Source: Bacteroidota bacterium (GTDB taxonomy: Bacteria; Bacteroidota; Bacteroidia; Flavobacteriales; Flavobacteriaceae). Taken from it: DNA of 5,945 nucleotides. Under the pieces are notes generated by a model. It made no database searches, was not told where the DNA came from, and saw only the letters and a list, made by a program, of their open reading frames with translations. Made by a program: the position numbers and the translations under genes. The stretch is from the NCBI GenBank assembly GCA_024280815.1, contig JAJRPL010000235.1, positions 1 to 5,945 of the forward strand, in the 5' to 3' direction. Below, piece after piece: positions 1 through 5,945 of this stretch; the first letter of the stretch is position 1, and every line of letters begins with the position of its first letter.

Positions 1-1
1 A

Positions 2-1084
2 GTATTGCAATTTTCTCAAAAAAAATCGACTGATATCAATGCATTTTTAGAGTTTTGGGAAGATAAAAAAGACAAACTGAGTATTGTGGTACCTGAAGGA
101 AACAATGCCGTTCAAATAATGACGATTCACAAATCAAAAGGATTAGAGTTTCCTATAGTCATTTTTCCTTTCGATTTAGATATTTATAAGGAAAGAGGTT
201 CAGGCTCAAAAGGATGGTACCCTATTGAAAACCCAACCGATTTTAACAATTTTGAAACCTTATTAATCAATTACAATAAACAATTAGAAACCTCAGGAGA
301 AGTAGGTAAAAGATTGTATCAATCCTATCGAGGTGAAAAAGAGCTTGATAATTTCAATCTGTTGTATGTTACTTTTACAAGGGCTGTAGAGCAATTGTAT
401 ATAATTTCAGAGCATAAAAAAACAGAAAAAGAACCTAGAACTTCATCACAATTTTTAATTGATTATTTGCAAAAACAACAATTATGGAATGATAGCCAAT
501 TTGAGTATAATTTTGGCAATTCAAAAAGAGTTTCAAAAAAACCCATACTTGAAGAAAACCCACCTCAATTCAATCAATTGTTAAGTACTTCTTGGCAGTC
601 ACATAATATTGCTATTGTTGCAAATTCGTCATTGTTATGGGATACGGACGTTGAAGAATCTATTGTTTACGGAAACCTGATTCATGAACTAATGGCTCAA
701 ATAATAACAGCAAAAGATGTTGATGTAACTATCGAAAAATATGTATCAAAAGGCGTATTAAAGGATGAAGAAAAAGAGACCATTAAAGGTTTATTAAATA
801 AAATTGTCAAGCATCCTGAATTAGAAGCTTATTTTCAACAAGAAAATAGAATCTATAATGAACGAGAAATTTTCACTCAAACTGGAGGTATTGTAATTCC
901 AGATCGATTGGTAATTAATACACAAAACGAAGCTGTAATTATCGATTATAAAACAGGTAAGCCAGATAAAAAACACCATAACCAACTACAAAACTACGCA
1001 TCAACTATTGAACAATTAGGCCACAAAGTGCTTAAAAAATTATTGGTTTATGTAGGTGATAAGGTCGTGGTAGAAGAAGTATGA
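2..1084 (+). CDS. AddA/RecB-like UvrD-family helicase-nuclease, C-terminal part (5' end outside window)
   Basis: This is the C-terminal part of a large ATP-dependent DNA helicase-nuclease of the kind that resects double-strand breaks for recombination (AddA/RecB type). The frame is open to the left edge, so the N-terminal ATPase half is missing; the TTG at 5 is an internal Leu codon, not a start. Counting that codon as residue 1, helicase motif V is seen at about 39-48 (MTIHKSKGLE) and motif VI at about 119-128 (LLYVTFTRAV). A RecB-family PD-(D/E)XK nuclease follows: the YGNLIHE motif with His227, Asp300 in IPDR, Asp314 and Lys316 in IDYKTGK, and the QLQNYA motif at 327-332. All expected nuclease residues are present, so the domain looks active. 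The stop codon (TGA, 1082-1084) overlaps an ATG at 1081. An AddB-like partner would be expected nearby but is not visible. The family call is firm; AddA versus another RecB-like subfamily is less certain. Confidence 0.88.
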   Translation, partial: VLQFSQKKSTDINAFLEFWEDKKDKLSIVVPEGNNAVQIMTIHKSKGLEFPIVIFPFDLDIYKERGSGSKGWYPIENPTDFNNFETLLINYNKQLETSGEVGKRLYQSYRGEKELDNFNLLYVTFTRAVEQLYIISEHKKTEKEPRTSSQFLIDYLQKQQLWNDSQFEYNFGNSKRVSKKPILEENPPQFNQLLSTSWQSHNIAIVANSSLLWDTDVEESIVYGNLIHELMAQIITAKDVDVTIEKYVSKGVLKDEEKETIKGLLNKIVKHPELEAYFQQENRIYNEREIFTQTGGIVIPDRLVINTQNEAVIIDYKTGKPDKKHHNQLQNYASTIEQLGHKVLKKLLVYVGDKVVVEEV

Positions 1085-1103
1085 AATGTTTAAACTATTT
1101 TAA

Positions 1104-1111
1104 TACCTTTG
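1104..1111 (+). promoter_or_regulatory. Possible Bacteroidota -7 box (TACCTTTG) ahead of the CvpA-family gene
   Basis: TACCTTTG fits the Bacteroidota -7 consensus TAnnTTTG and lies 14 bp before the ATG at 1126. No TTG (-33 element) is seen 17-23 bp upstream, and the motif is short enough to occur by chance in AT-rich DNA. If it is real, transcription would begin only a few bases before 1126, which would rule out the ATG at 1081 on that transcript. Confidence 0.28.
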
Positions 1112-1125
1112 CTAAAATTCAACCC

Positions 1126-1647
1126 ATGAATACAATTGACATCATATTGGCAGCATTACTTCTTTTTGGATTAGTACGAGGCTTTATGAAAGGTTTTTTT
1201 GTAGAAATCACCTCATTAGTTGCTTTGGCAATTGGTTTATACGGAGCCATACATTTTTCATATATAGTGGCAAGTTATTTAAAAAAAAGTGTAGAATGGT
1301 CAGAACAATACATTCAAATAATTTCTTTTGCAGTTACATTTTTAATTATTGTGATTTTAATATCCTTTACAGGAAAAATACTCACTAAAATAGCAGATAC
1401 AGCCTCTTTAGGGGGTATGAATAAAGTATTTGGAGCTGCATTTGGGTTTCTTAAAATAGGATTGATTTTAAGCGTTGTTTTAATTATATTTGACAAATTA
1501 AATAAGGCAATGCCTTTTGTAAAAGAAGAAAATTTAAAAAGTTCAATTTTATATTTTCCGGTAAAAAATATTGCACCAATGATCTTTCCTTCAATATTGA
1601 AAAAAGAATGGGAAGCCGTAAAAAAAGATAATAAAACAACTATTTAA
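1126..1647 (+). CDS. CvpA-family inner-membrane protein
   Basis: This is a small membrane protein of the CvpA family (named for E. coli CvpA, linked to colicin V production); its biochemical role is poorly defined. From the ATG at 1126 the product is 173 residues with four hydrophobic segments at about 4-20, 25-50, 61-83 and 102-124, and a charged C-terminal tail. Two family signatures are seen: the N-terminal G-x-x-RGFMKGFFVE stretch (residues 15-27) and the GGMNKVFGAAFG stretch (96-107) before the last helix. I chose 1126 because the protein then begins MNTIDIIL, directly before helix 1 as is usual in the family. An in-frame ATG at 1081 would add 15 residues and overlap the upstream stop codon as ATGA, so translational coupling from there cannot be excluded. 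The gene sits between the helicase-nuclease gene and panB, all on the + strand, 28 bp before panB. Confidence 0.85.
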   Translation: MNTIDIILAALLLFGLVRGFMKGFFVEITSLVALAIGLYGAIHFSYIVASYLKKSVEWSEQYIQIISFAVTFLIIVILISFTGKILTKIADTASLGGMNKVFGAAFGFLKIGLILSVVLIIFDKLNKAMPFVKEENLKSSILYFPVKNIAPMIFPSILKKEWEAVKKDNKTTI

Positions 1648-1675
1648 TTAGGTCTACTGACTTCAAACTTTAAAC

Positions 1676-2494
1676 ATGTCAACAGCAAAAAAAGAATACA
1701 AAAGAATTACTACAAAATCTCTAGTTGAAATGAAGCGTAATGGCGAAAAAATTGCCATGCTTACGGCTTATGATTATACCATGGCTAAAATTGTAGACCA
1801 TGCAGGTATTGATATTATTTTAGTAGGTGATTCTGCTTCAAATGTTATGGCAGGTCATGAAACCACATTACCAATTACTTTAGATCAAATGATTTATCAT
1901 GCTTCTTCTGTAGTTAGAGCTATTGAGCGTTGTTTGGTGTTGGTAGATTTACCTTTTGGTAGTTACCAAGGCAATTCAAGAAAGGCCTTAGAATCTGCCA
2001 TAAGAATAATGAAAGAATCTGGGGCTCATGCCGTAAAATTAGAAGGCGGTGAAGAAATTGCGGAGTCTATCTCTCGTATTTTAACTGCAGGTATCCCTGT
2101 AATGGGTCATTTGGGTTTAACACCACAATCTATTTATAAGTTTGGGACATATACAGTAAGAGCTAAAAAAGAAGATGAGGCTAAGCAACTGAAAAAAGAT
2201 GCAAAATTGTTAGAAAAATTAGGTTGTTTTGGTATTGTGTTAGAAAAAGTACCTGCAAAATTAGCAAAAGAAGTGGCTAAGAGTATAAATATTCCTGTGA
2301 TTGGTATTGGAGCTGGTAATGGTGTTGATGGCCAAGTCTTAGTAATACATGATATGTTGGGTATGACCCATGAGTTTAACCCACGTTTCTTACGTAGATA
2401 TCTAGACTTATATACAGAAATGAATGGTGCTTTTAAAAACTATATTACAGATGTTAAAAGTGGGGATTTCCCTAATGAGGAAGAGCAGTATTAA
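1676..2494 (+). CDS. panB: 3-methyl-2-oxobutanoate hydroxymethyltransferase (ketopantoate hydroxymethyltransferase)
   Basis: PanB transfers a one-carbon unit from 5,10-methylenetetrahydrofolate to 3-methyl-2-oxobutanoate to make ketopantoate, the first committed step toward pantothenate and coenzyme A, in the cytoplasm. The 272-residue length is normal. Family motifs are seen in order: MLTAYDYTMAK (28-38), VGDSASNVMAGHETT (50-64), VDLPFGSYQ (90-98), AVKLEGG (119-125), MGHLGLTPQS (143-152), VLEKVP (188-193), IGIGAG (209-214) and GQVLVIHDMLG (219-229). By position the Mg2+ and active-site residues of E. coli PanB (Asp45, Asp84, Lys112, Glu114, Glu181) correspond to Asp52, Asp91, Lys121, Glu123 and Glu190, all conserved. 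The start is the only ATG giving the standard N-terminus. No TAnnTTTG box is seen in the 28-bp gap upstream, so it is probably transcribed with the CvpA-family gene. Other pantothenate genes are not in the window. Confidence 0.97.
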   Translation: MSTAKKEYKRITTKSLVEMKRNGEKIAMLTAYDYTMAKIVDHAGIDIILVGDSASNVMAGHETTLPITLDQMIYHASSVVRAIERCLVLVDLPFGSYQGNSRKALESAIRIMKESGAHAVKLEGGEEIAESISRILTAGIPVMGHLGLTPQSIYKFGTYTVRAKKEDEAKQLKKDAKLLEKLGCFGIVLEKVPAKLAKEVAKSINIPVIGIGAGNGVDGQVLVIHDMLGMTHEFNPRFLRRYLDLYTEMNGAFKNYITDVKSGDFPNEEEQY

Positions 2495-2512
2495 CTTTCA
2501 AAAAGAAAGATC

Positions 2513-2552
2513 AAAAAAAAGACCATCTATTTTATTTAGATGGTCTTTTTTT
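2513..2552. terminator. Bidirectional intrinsic terminator between converging genes
   Basis: A perfect 9-bp stem (GACCATCTA at 2521-2529, TAGATGGTC at 2537-2545) encloses a 7-base loop. It is flanked by eight As on the left (2513-2520) and seven Ts on the right (2546-2552). Read on + it gives a hairpin plus U tract 18 bases after panB. Read on - it gives the same hairpin plus a U tract about 20 bases after the metallo-beta-lactamase/rhodanese gene. The A and T tracts can pair and lengthen the stem. Confidence 0.92.
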
Positions 2553-2561
2553 ATTAATTAA

Positions 2562-2580
2562 TGTTGTAATAATTACAACA
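2562..2580. repeat. 19-bp perfect palindrome over the stop codon of the persulfide dioxygenase-like gene
   Basis: Arms TGTTGTAAT (2562-2570) and ATTACAACA (2572-2580) are exact reverse complements around one central base. The - strand gene's TAA (2573-2575) lies inside the right arm. In RNA it could fold as an 8-bp stem with a 3-base loop just before the main terminator. It could be an mRNA 3'-end structure, a protein-binding site, or chance in AT-rich DNA. Confidence 0.5.
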
Positions 2581-3994
2581 ATGTAGTAGGACAAACATAC
2601 TCTGTTAATGGAGCGTTTGTTTCTTTCAAATCTTTAAAACCACCCCTAACATCAGTTACATTTTCAACGCCATTTGCTTTAAAAATTGAAGATGCAATTA
2701 AAGAACGGTAACCACTAGCACAATGTAAAAAGTATGCCTTAGAAGTATCAATTTCTGCAAAATTAGCATTGATGTCATCTAAAGGGAAATTCTCAACACC
2801 TTTAACATGTTCTGATAAATATTCAGATTCTTTACGTACATCTGTTGGTTTTTCCATTGAACCTTCAGCTAACATTTCTGCAAATTTAGCTGCAGAGATA
2901 GAGCCAATTTTATCAACATCAAACCCTTGTGCTTTCCAATTTTTGATTCCTCCTGCTAAGTAACCTTGTGTATTGTCATATCCAACTCTAGAAAAGCGTG
3001 TTACAATTTCATTTACTCTAGTTTCATCATCAGCAATAAAAATAATTTTTTGTTGAATGTTGGTAACTAAAGCACCAACCCAAGGAGCAAAACTACCGTC
3101 AATACCAATAAACCAAGCACCTGACACTGTGCCTTCTTCTGTATAGGCTTCTTTTGAGCGTGTGTCAATCACCAGCACATCTTTCTGCTCACTCATTTCT
3201 TTAAATGTTGCAGGATCAAGAGGTGTTGTTCCTTTGTGTAAAACATCATCAATACTTGTATTGATAGATTTGTTCATTTTTACATTATTAGGGAAATATT
3301 GTGGTGGTGGTTTTAAACCTGTTGTAACCTCAACAATAAATTCTTCTTTAGTCATATCTGCACGTAAAGCATAGTTTGTTTTCTTTTGATTCCCTAAAGT
3401 ATCAAAAGTTTCAGAACTCATATTTTTACCACACGCAGAACCTGCACCATGATTAGGATATACAATAATATCGTCAGGTAAAGTCATGATTTTATTTCGC
3501 AAAGAGTCAAATAAATGACCTGCTAAATCAGCTTCTGTTAATGTACCTTGTTTTACAGCTAAATCAGGACGACCCACATCTCCAATAAACAACGCATCAC
3601 CTGTTAATATGCAGGGTGTGTTACCTTCTTCATCTGTAATTAAATAGGATGACGACTCCATAGTATGACCAGGTGTATGGATTAAAGTTAATTTACCACC
3701 TCCTAATGGAAAATCTTCTCCATCTTTACCATTATAAATATCATATTCTGCAGTTGCATTTGGTCCGAAAACTATTTTTGCTCCTGTTTTTTGTGCTAAA
3801 TCATATTGTCCTGAAACAAAATCTGCATGAAAATGCGTTAAAAAAATATATTTAATTTTCGCATTATTTGCTTTAGCCATTTCAAGATAAGGTTCAGTCT
3901 CTCTGAGCGGGTCAACAATAGCAACTTCTCCATTCGACTCTATGTAATAAGCCATCTCGGCTAAACATCCTGTAAATAATTGTTCTACTTTCAT
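2573..3994 (-). CDS. Persulfide dioxygenase-like metallo-beta-lactamase fused to two rhodanese domains
   Basis: This is a 473-residue cytoplasmic fusion with no signal peptide. Residues 1 to about 240 are a metallo-beta-lactamase fold of the ETHE1/persulfide dioxygenase group: THFHADF (53-59), TPGHT (108-112), TGDALF (132-137), GDVGRPDL (138-145) and YPNHGAG (179-185). The iron ligands known in ETHE1 (His79, His135, Asp154) map to His54, His110 and Asp133. Phe59 replaces the last His of HxHxDH, which is not an iron ligand in this group. Residues about 250-355 are a rhodanese fold without a catalytic Cys (IADDETR in the loop), so probably inactive. Residues about 365-465 are a second rhodanese with Cys425 in the HCASGYRS loop, probably active. 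The family oxidises thiol persulfides to sulfite, and the rhodanese can pass or accept sulfane sulfur, as in CstB. The thiol carrier (CoA, bacillithiol or other) cannot be read here. The gene lies 129 bp downstream of the SulP gene on the same strand with its own likely promoter. A glyoxalase-II-like hydrolase role is less likely. Confidence 0.9.
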   Translation of the reverse strand: MKVEQLFTGCLAEMAYYIESNGEVAIVDPLRETEPYLEMAKANNAKIKYIFLTHFHADFVSGQYDLAQKTGAKIVFGPNATAEYDIYNGKDGEDFPLGGGKLTLIHTPGHTMESSSYLITDEEGNTPCILTGDALFIGDVGRPDLAVKQGTLTEADLAGHLFDSLRNKIMTLPDDIIVYPNHGAGSACGKNMSSETFDTLGNQKKTNYALRADMTKEEFIVEVTTGLKPPPQYFPNNVKMNKSINTSIDDVLHKGTTPLDPATFKEMSEQKDVLVIDTRSKEAYTEEGTVSGAWFIGIDGSFAPWVGALVTNIQQKIIFIADDETRVNEIVTRFSRVGYDNTQGYLAGGIKNWKAQGFDVDKIGSISAAKFAEMLAEGSMEKPTDVRKESEYLSEHVKGVENFPLDDINANFAEIDTSKAYFLHCASGYRSLIASSIFKANGVENVTDVRGGFKDLKETNAPLTEYVCPTTLL

Positions 3995-4035
3995 TTCGAT
4001 ATATTTTAGTTATTGTTCTTACTTTATTAGTCTTC

Positions 4036-4043
4036 CAAAGTTA
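4036..4043 (-). promoter_or_regulatory. Putative -7 box (TAACTTTG) of the persulfide dioxygenase-like gene
   Basis: On the - strand TAACTTTG matches TAnnTTTG, 41 bp upstream of the ATG, so transcription would start near 4030-4033. No TTG lies at the normal 17-23 bp spacing; the nearest (4054-4056) is only 10 bp away. A Crp/Fnr-like palindrome begins 20 bp upstream and covers the place where -33 should be, which suggests a promoter needing an activator. Confidence 0.5.
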
Positions 4044-4063
4044 GTTAAAATTACAATATTATT

Positions 4064-4079
4064 TGTGATATATGTTACA
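4064..4079. promoter_or_regulatory. Crp/Fnr-like operator upstream of the persulfide dioxygenase-like gene
   Basis: TGTGATATATGTTACA is an imperfect palindrome of the TGTGA-N6-TCACA form, with one base off in the right half-site. Six of eight half-site positions are symmetric. Its centre (4071.5) is 32 bp upstream of the centre of the -7 box, so about -39 to -41 from the expected transcription start, as for class II Crp/Fnr activator sites. Its reverse complement matches the palindrome ahead of the SulP gene at 13 of 16 positions. The family assignment of the binding protein is an inference. Confidence 0.45.
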
Positions 4080-4123
4080 CAGAGGTTTGTAACGGTTTAA
4101 TACTGAATATTTTGAATTTAGAA

Positions 4124-5857
4124 CTACGTGTTCGCTTGTTTTATATATTCTTGAAAATTATGTTTTTTAGGGTTTTTATTACAAGTTGCTTTATAACAAT
4201 CTACCGCTTCTTGAATACTTAAAAAACATCTGTCAAAGCCTACTTTATCTATTAACCCTGATTTTTTAAAGGTGTCACGCACAGGTCCTTTTAGCCCTGA
4301 AAATAACACTTCTATTTGTTTTGCTTTAAAATAATCTAAAATTTCATTTAATGCATAAATAGCACTACTATCTAAACTACTTAAACTTTCACCATCTATA
4401 ATAATTGCTTTTAATATTTCTCCCTTTTCTTGGGTAAACTCTTGTAGTTTATCTTTAAAAAAAGTAGTGTTTGCAAAATGTAATTGTGAGTCACAACGGA
4501 CAATTAACATCTCGTCATCAATAATTACGTTTTTAAATCGCTCTTTGTTTCGATAGAAATGTGTGTTAGGTATATTTCCTAAAATAGCAAAATGAGGTTT
4601 TGTATTTTTATAAATTAACATACCTAAGGAAAGAATAACTCCTGTAAAAATCCCTTCTTTTATTCCAATAGTTGCAGTAATTAATAAAGTTAAATTTAAA
4701 ATTACTAAATCTCTTTTCGAATATTTTAATAGCTGTTTAGGCACGTTGAAATCTAATAAACCAAAAACGGCTACCATAATTATTGCAGCCAATACAGCTT
4801 TGGGTAGGTAATAAAAGACAGGGGTTAAAAACAGTAAGGTTAACCCAACTACTAAGGCAGAAATTAGGGCAGCTAAAGGGGTTTTTGCTTCTGCTTGATC
4901 ATTCACAGCGGTTCTAGAAAACCCACCAGTTGCAGGATAGGTTTGAAAAAAGGAGCCTACCAAGTTACCCAAACCTAAGGCTATTAATTCTTGATTAGGG
5001 ACTACCTTATAATCTGTATGCTTAAGCTCTATGGCTTTGGCAACAGATATGGCTTCTAAAAAGGCAATAAATGATAAGGTGAATGCCAAAGGAGCAAGTT
5101 TTTGCAAGATATCTAAATCAAAATGTGGAATTTTAAAAGCGGGTAATCCTTCTGGGATGACACCTACTATTTTAACACCATATTGATCTAAATGAAAGAG
5201 TTTTACGGCAAGGATACTGACAACCACCACAACTAAAGCAGCAGGAATTTTCTTTAAATATTTTTTAAATAAGATTATCGTAATAATGGATATAACACCA
5301 ATACTTAATGTAACCCAATGAATTTCTGTAATATGTTTTACTGCTTCTGCAACTATATTTTGGAGTCTACTATTTCTTGAAAGATTTATTCCTGTAAGAT
5401 GTTTTAATTGGTTTAACCCAATAATTAACGATGCTGCAGAGGTAAACCCACTAATTACTGGTTTTGACAAAAAATTGACTAAAAAGCCCAATTTAAAAAC
5501 TCCGAAAAGCACTTGTAAAACGCCCATCATAAAAGCCAATAGAATAGCAAATTCGATAAAATTTTCTGTGCCTATTTCTGCCAATGTAGCTACACCAGAT
5601 GCAACAATAAGTGAATCCATAGCAACTGGACCAACAGCTAATTGACGAGAGGTACCAAAAATAGCATATACAATTTGAGGAATCATGGCTGTATACAATC
5701 CGTAAATAGGAGGTAGCTCCGCAATCATTGCATAGGCAATACCTTGTGGTATTAACATGATTCCAACAGTTAAACCCGCACTAATATCACCATTTAACCA
5801 TTCCTTTTTATAGTTTGATAACCATTCAATAATGGGAAAAAAACTCTTTAATATCAT
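4124..5857 (-). CDS. SulP-family anion permease with C-terminal STAS domain
   Basis: This 577-residue inner-membrane transporter belongs to the SulP/SLC26 family (sulfate, bicarbonate or other anions). Its length is typical. A cytoplasmic N-terminus leads to the family signature at about 49-79 (PPIYGLYTAMIPQIVYA, then GTSRQLAVGP and VAMDSLI). Hydrophobic helices run to about 415, including SKPVISGFTSAA (131-142), AFLEAISVAK (265-274) and TYPATGGFSRTAVN (306-319), all recognisable SulP stretches. The STAS domain covers about 440-555 with the IIIDGESLSSLDSSAIYAL region at 486-504. A short charged tail with Cys554 and Cys559 follows. The substrate cannot be decided from sequence: bicarbonate transporters of this family look alike, and no carbonic anhydrase gene is seen beside it. 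The downstream persulfide dioxygenase-like gene makes an oxidised sulfur anion a reasonable guess. No convincing terminator is seen after the stop codon, so readthrough into the next gene is possible. The start at 5857 gives the usual SulP N-terminus. Confidence 0.95.
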   Translation of the reverse strand: MILKSFFPIIEWLSNYKKEWLNGDISAGLTVGIMLIPQGIAYAMIAELPPIYGLYTAMIPQIVYAIFGTSRQLAVGPVAMDSLIVASGVATLAEIGTENFIEFAILLAFMMGVLQVLFGVFKLGFLVNFLSKPVISGFTSAASLIIGLNQLKHLTGINLSRNSRLQNIVAEAVKHITEIHWVTLSIGVISIITIILFKKYLKKIPAALVVVVVSILAVKLFHLDQYGVKIVGVIPEGLPAFKIPHFDLDILQKLAPLAFTLSFIAFLEAISVAKAIELKHTDYKVVPNQELIALGLGNLVGSFFQTYPATGGFSRTAVNDQAEAKTPLAALISALVVGLTLLFLTPVFYYLPKAVLAAIIMVAVFGLLDFNVPKQLLKYSKRDLVILNLTLLITATIGIKEGIFTGVILSLGMLIYKNTKPHFAILGNIPNTHFYRNKERFKNVIIDDEMLIVRCDSQLHFANTTFFKDKLQEFTQEKGEILKAIIIDGESLSSLDSSAIYALNEILDYFKAKQIEVLFSGLKGPVRDTFKKSGLIDKVGFDRCFLSIQEAVDCYKATCNKNPKKHNFQEYIKQANT

Positions 5858-5875
5858 GTGATTATTTTAGTTTTG

Positions 5876-5883
5876 CAAATATA
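5876..5883 (-). promoter_or_regulatory. Putative -7 box (TATATTTG) of the SulP permease gene
   Basis: On the - strand TATATTTG matches TAnnTTTG and sits 18 bp upstream of the ATG at 5857, so the 5' leader would be only about 12-15 bases. No TTG is found at the usual -33 distance. A Crp/Fnr-like palindrome starts 21 bp upstream, nearly the same layout as at the downstream gene. Confidence 0.5.
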
Positions 5884-5904
5884 TGTATTAACACCTGTAA
5901 CCTT

Positions 5905-5920
5905 TGTAACATAAAGTACA
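5905..5920. promoter_or_regulatory. Crp/Fnr-like operator upstream of the SulP permease gene
   Basis: TGTAACATAAAGTACA is an imperfect palindrome whose outer parts extend to TTTGTA (5903-5908) and TACAAA (5917-5922), an exact 6-bp inverted repeat with an 8-base spacer. Its centre (5912.5) is 33 bp upstream of the centre of the -7 box, compared with 32 bp at the other gene. A further TGTAAC half-site lies at 5896-5901, between the operator and the box, nine bases from the one at 5905-5910. Confidence 0.45.
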
Positions 5921-5945
5921 AAACCTTATTAAGGCTTCGTTTTAA

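Noticed and set aside
5..7. TTG as a start codon for the left-edge gene
   Set aside because: The frame stays open to the window edge, and the product lacks the N-terminal ATPase motifs of a UvrD-type helicase, so the true start is outside.
1314..1496. 60-codon open frame on the - strand inside the CvpA-family gene
   Set aside because: It is antisense to a well-supported membrane protein, matches no known family and has no promoter or start context.
2769..2963. 64-codon + strand open frame inside the persulfide dioxygenase-like gene
   Set aside because: It lies opposite the second rhodanese region and its composition looks like a reading-frame shadow.
3162..3374. 70-codon + strand open frame opposite the linker and first rhodanese
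   Set aside because: The - strand protein has continuous family motifs through this stretch; nothing supports a gene on the other strand.
3673..3855. 60-codon + strand open frame opposite the metallo-beta-lactamase core
   Set aside because: It overlaps the conserved metal-site region and is rich in Leu, Tyr and His, as expected from an antisense frame.
4098..4123. Terminator after the SulP gene
   Set aside because: Only weak AT-only inverted repeats (AATA/TATT) are seen, with no G+C stem and no clear U tract, so none is called.
5920..5943. Possible terminator for a gene beyond the right edge (CCTTATTAAGG palindrome with nearby T run)
   Set aside because: The stem is only 4-5 bp with a very short loop and mixed flanks, and no gene is visible upstream to terminate.

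Overview
The window comes from a low-GC, AT-rich bacterial chromosome, most likely a member of the Bacteroidota and probably Flavobacteriia. Three things point there. Ribosome-binding sites are A-rich and lack a clear Shine-Dalgarno. Several gene fronts carry the TAnnTTTG box that serves as the -7 element in Bacteroidota. The protein types also fit: an AddA/RecB-like helicase-nuclease, a CvpA-family protein, PanB and a metallo-beta-lactamase/rhodanese fusion. No rRNA, tRNA, mobile element or CRISPR array was seen, and no gap between genes exceeds about 130 bases.

Left half, + strand (2-2494). The 3' part of an AddA/RecB-type helicase-nuclease gene enters from the left edge, with helicase motifs V and VI and a complete RecB-family PD-(D/E)XK nuclease site. 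A small four-helix membrane protein of the CvpA family follows at once, then panB, the ketopantoate-forming step of pantothenate/CoA synthesis. The three genes are packed like an operon. A strong hairpin with A and T tracts on both sides (2513-2552) closes the run and probably also terminates the converging - strand transcript.

Right half, - strand (2573-5857). A SulP-family anion permease with a STAS domain lies upstream of a 473-residue metallo-beta-lactamase/rhodanese/rhodanese fusion of the persulfide dioxygenase (ETHE1/CstB-like) type. Together they look like a small sulfur module: the fusion would oxidise low-molecular-weight persulfides and handle sulfane sulfur, giving sulfite and/or thiosulfate, and the permease could move an oxidised sulfur anion. 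That pairing is inferred from proximity and family knowledge.

The most interesting signal is regulatory. Each of these two genes has a TAnnTTTG box in its upstream gap, and each has a Crp/Fnr-like 16-bp imperfect palindrome 20-21 bp further upstream. The two palindromes match at 13 of 16 positions when one is reverse-complemented. Neither promoter has a TTG (-33) at the usual distance. This suggests one activator controlling both genes from a class II-like position. The window holds no regulator gene, and I found no wholly new system in it.
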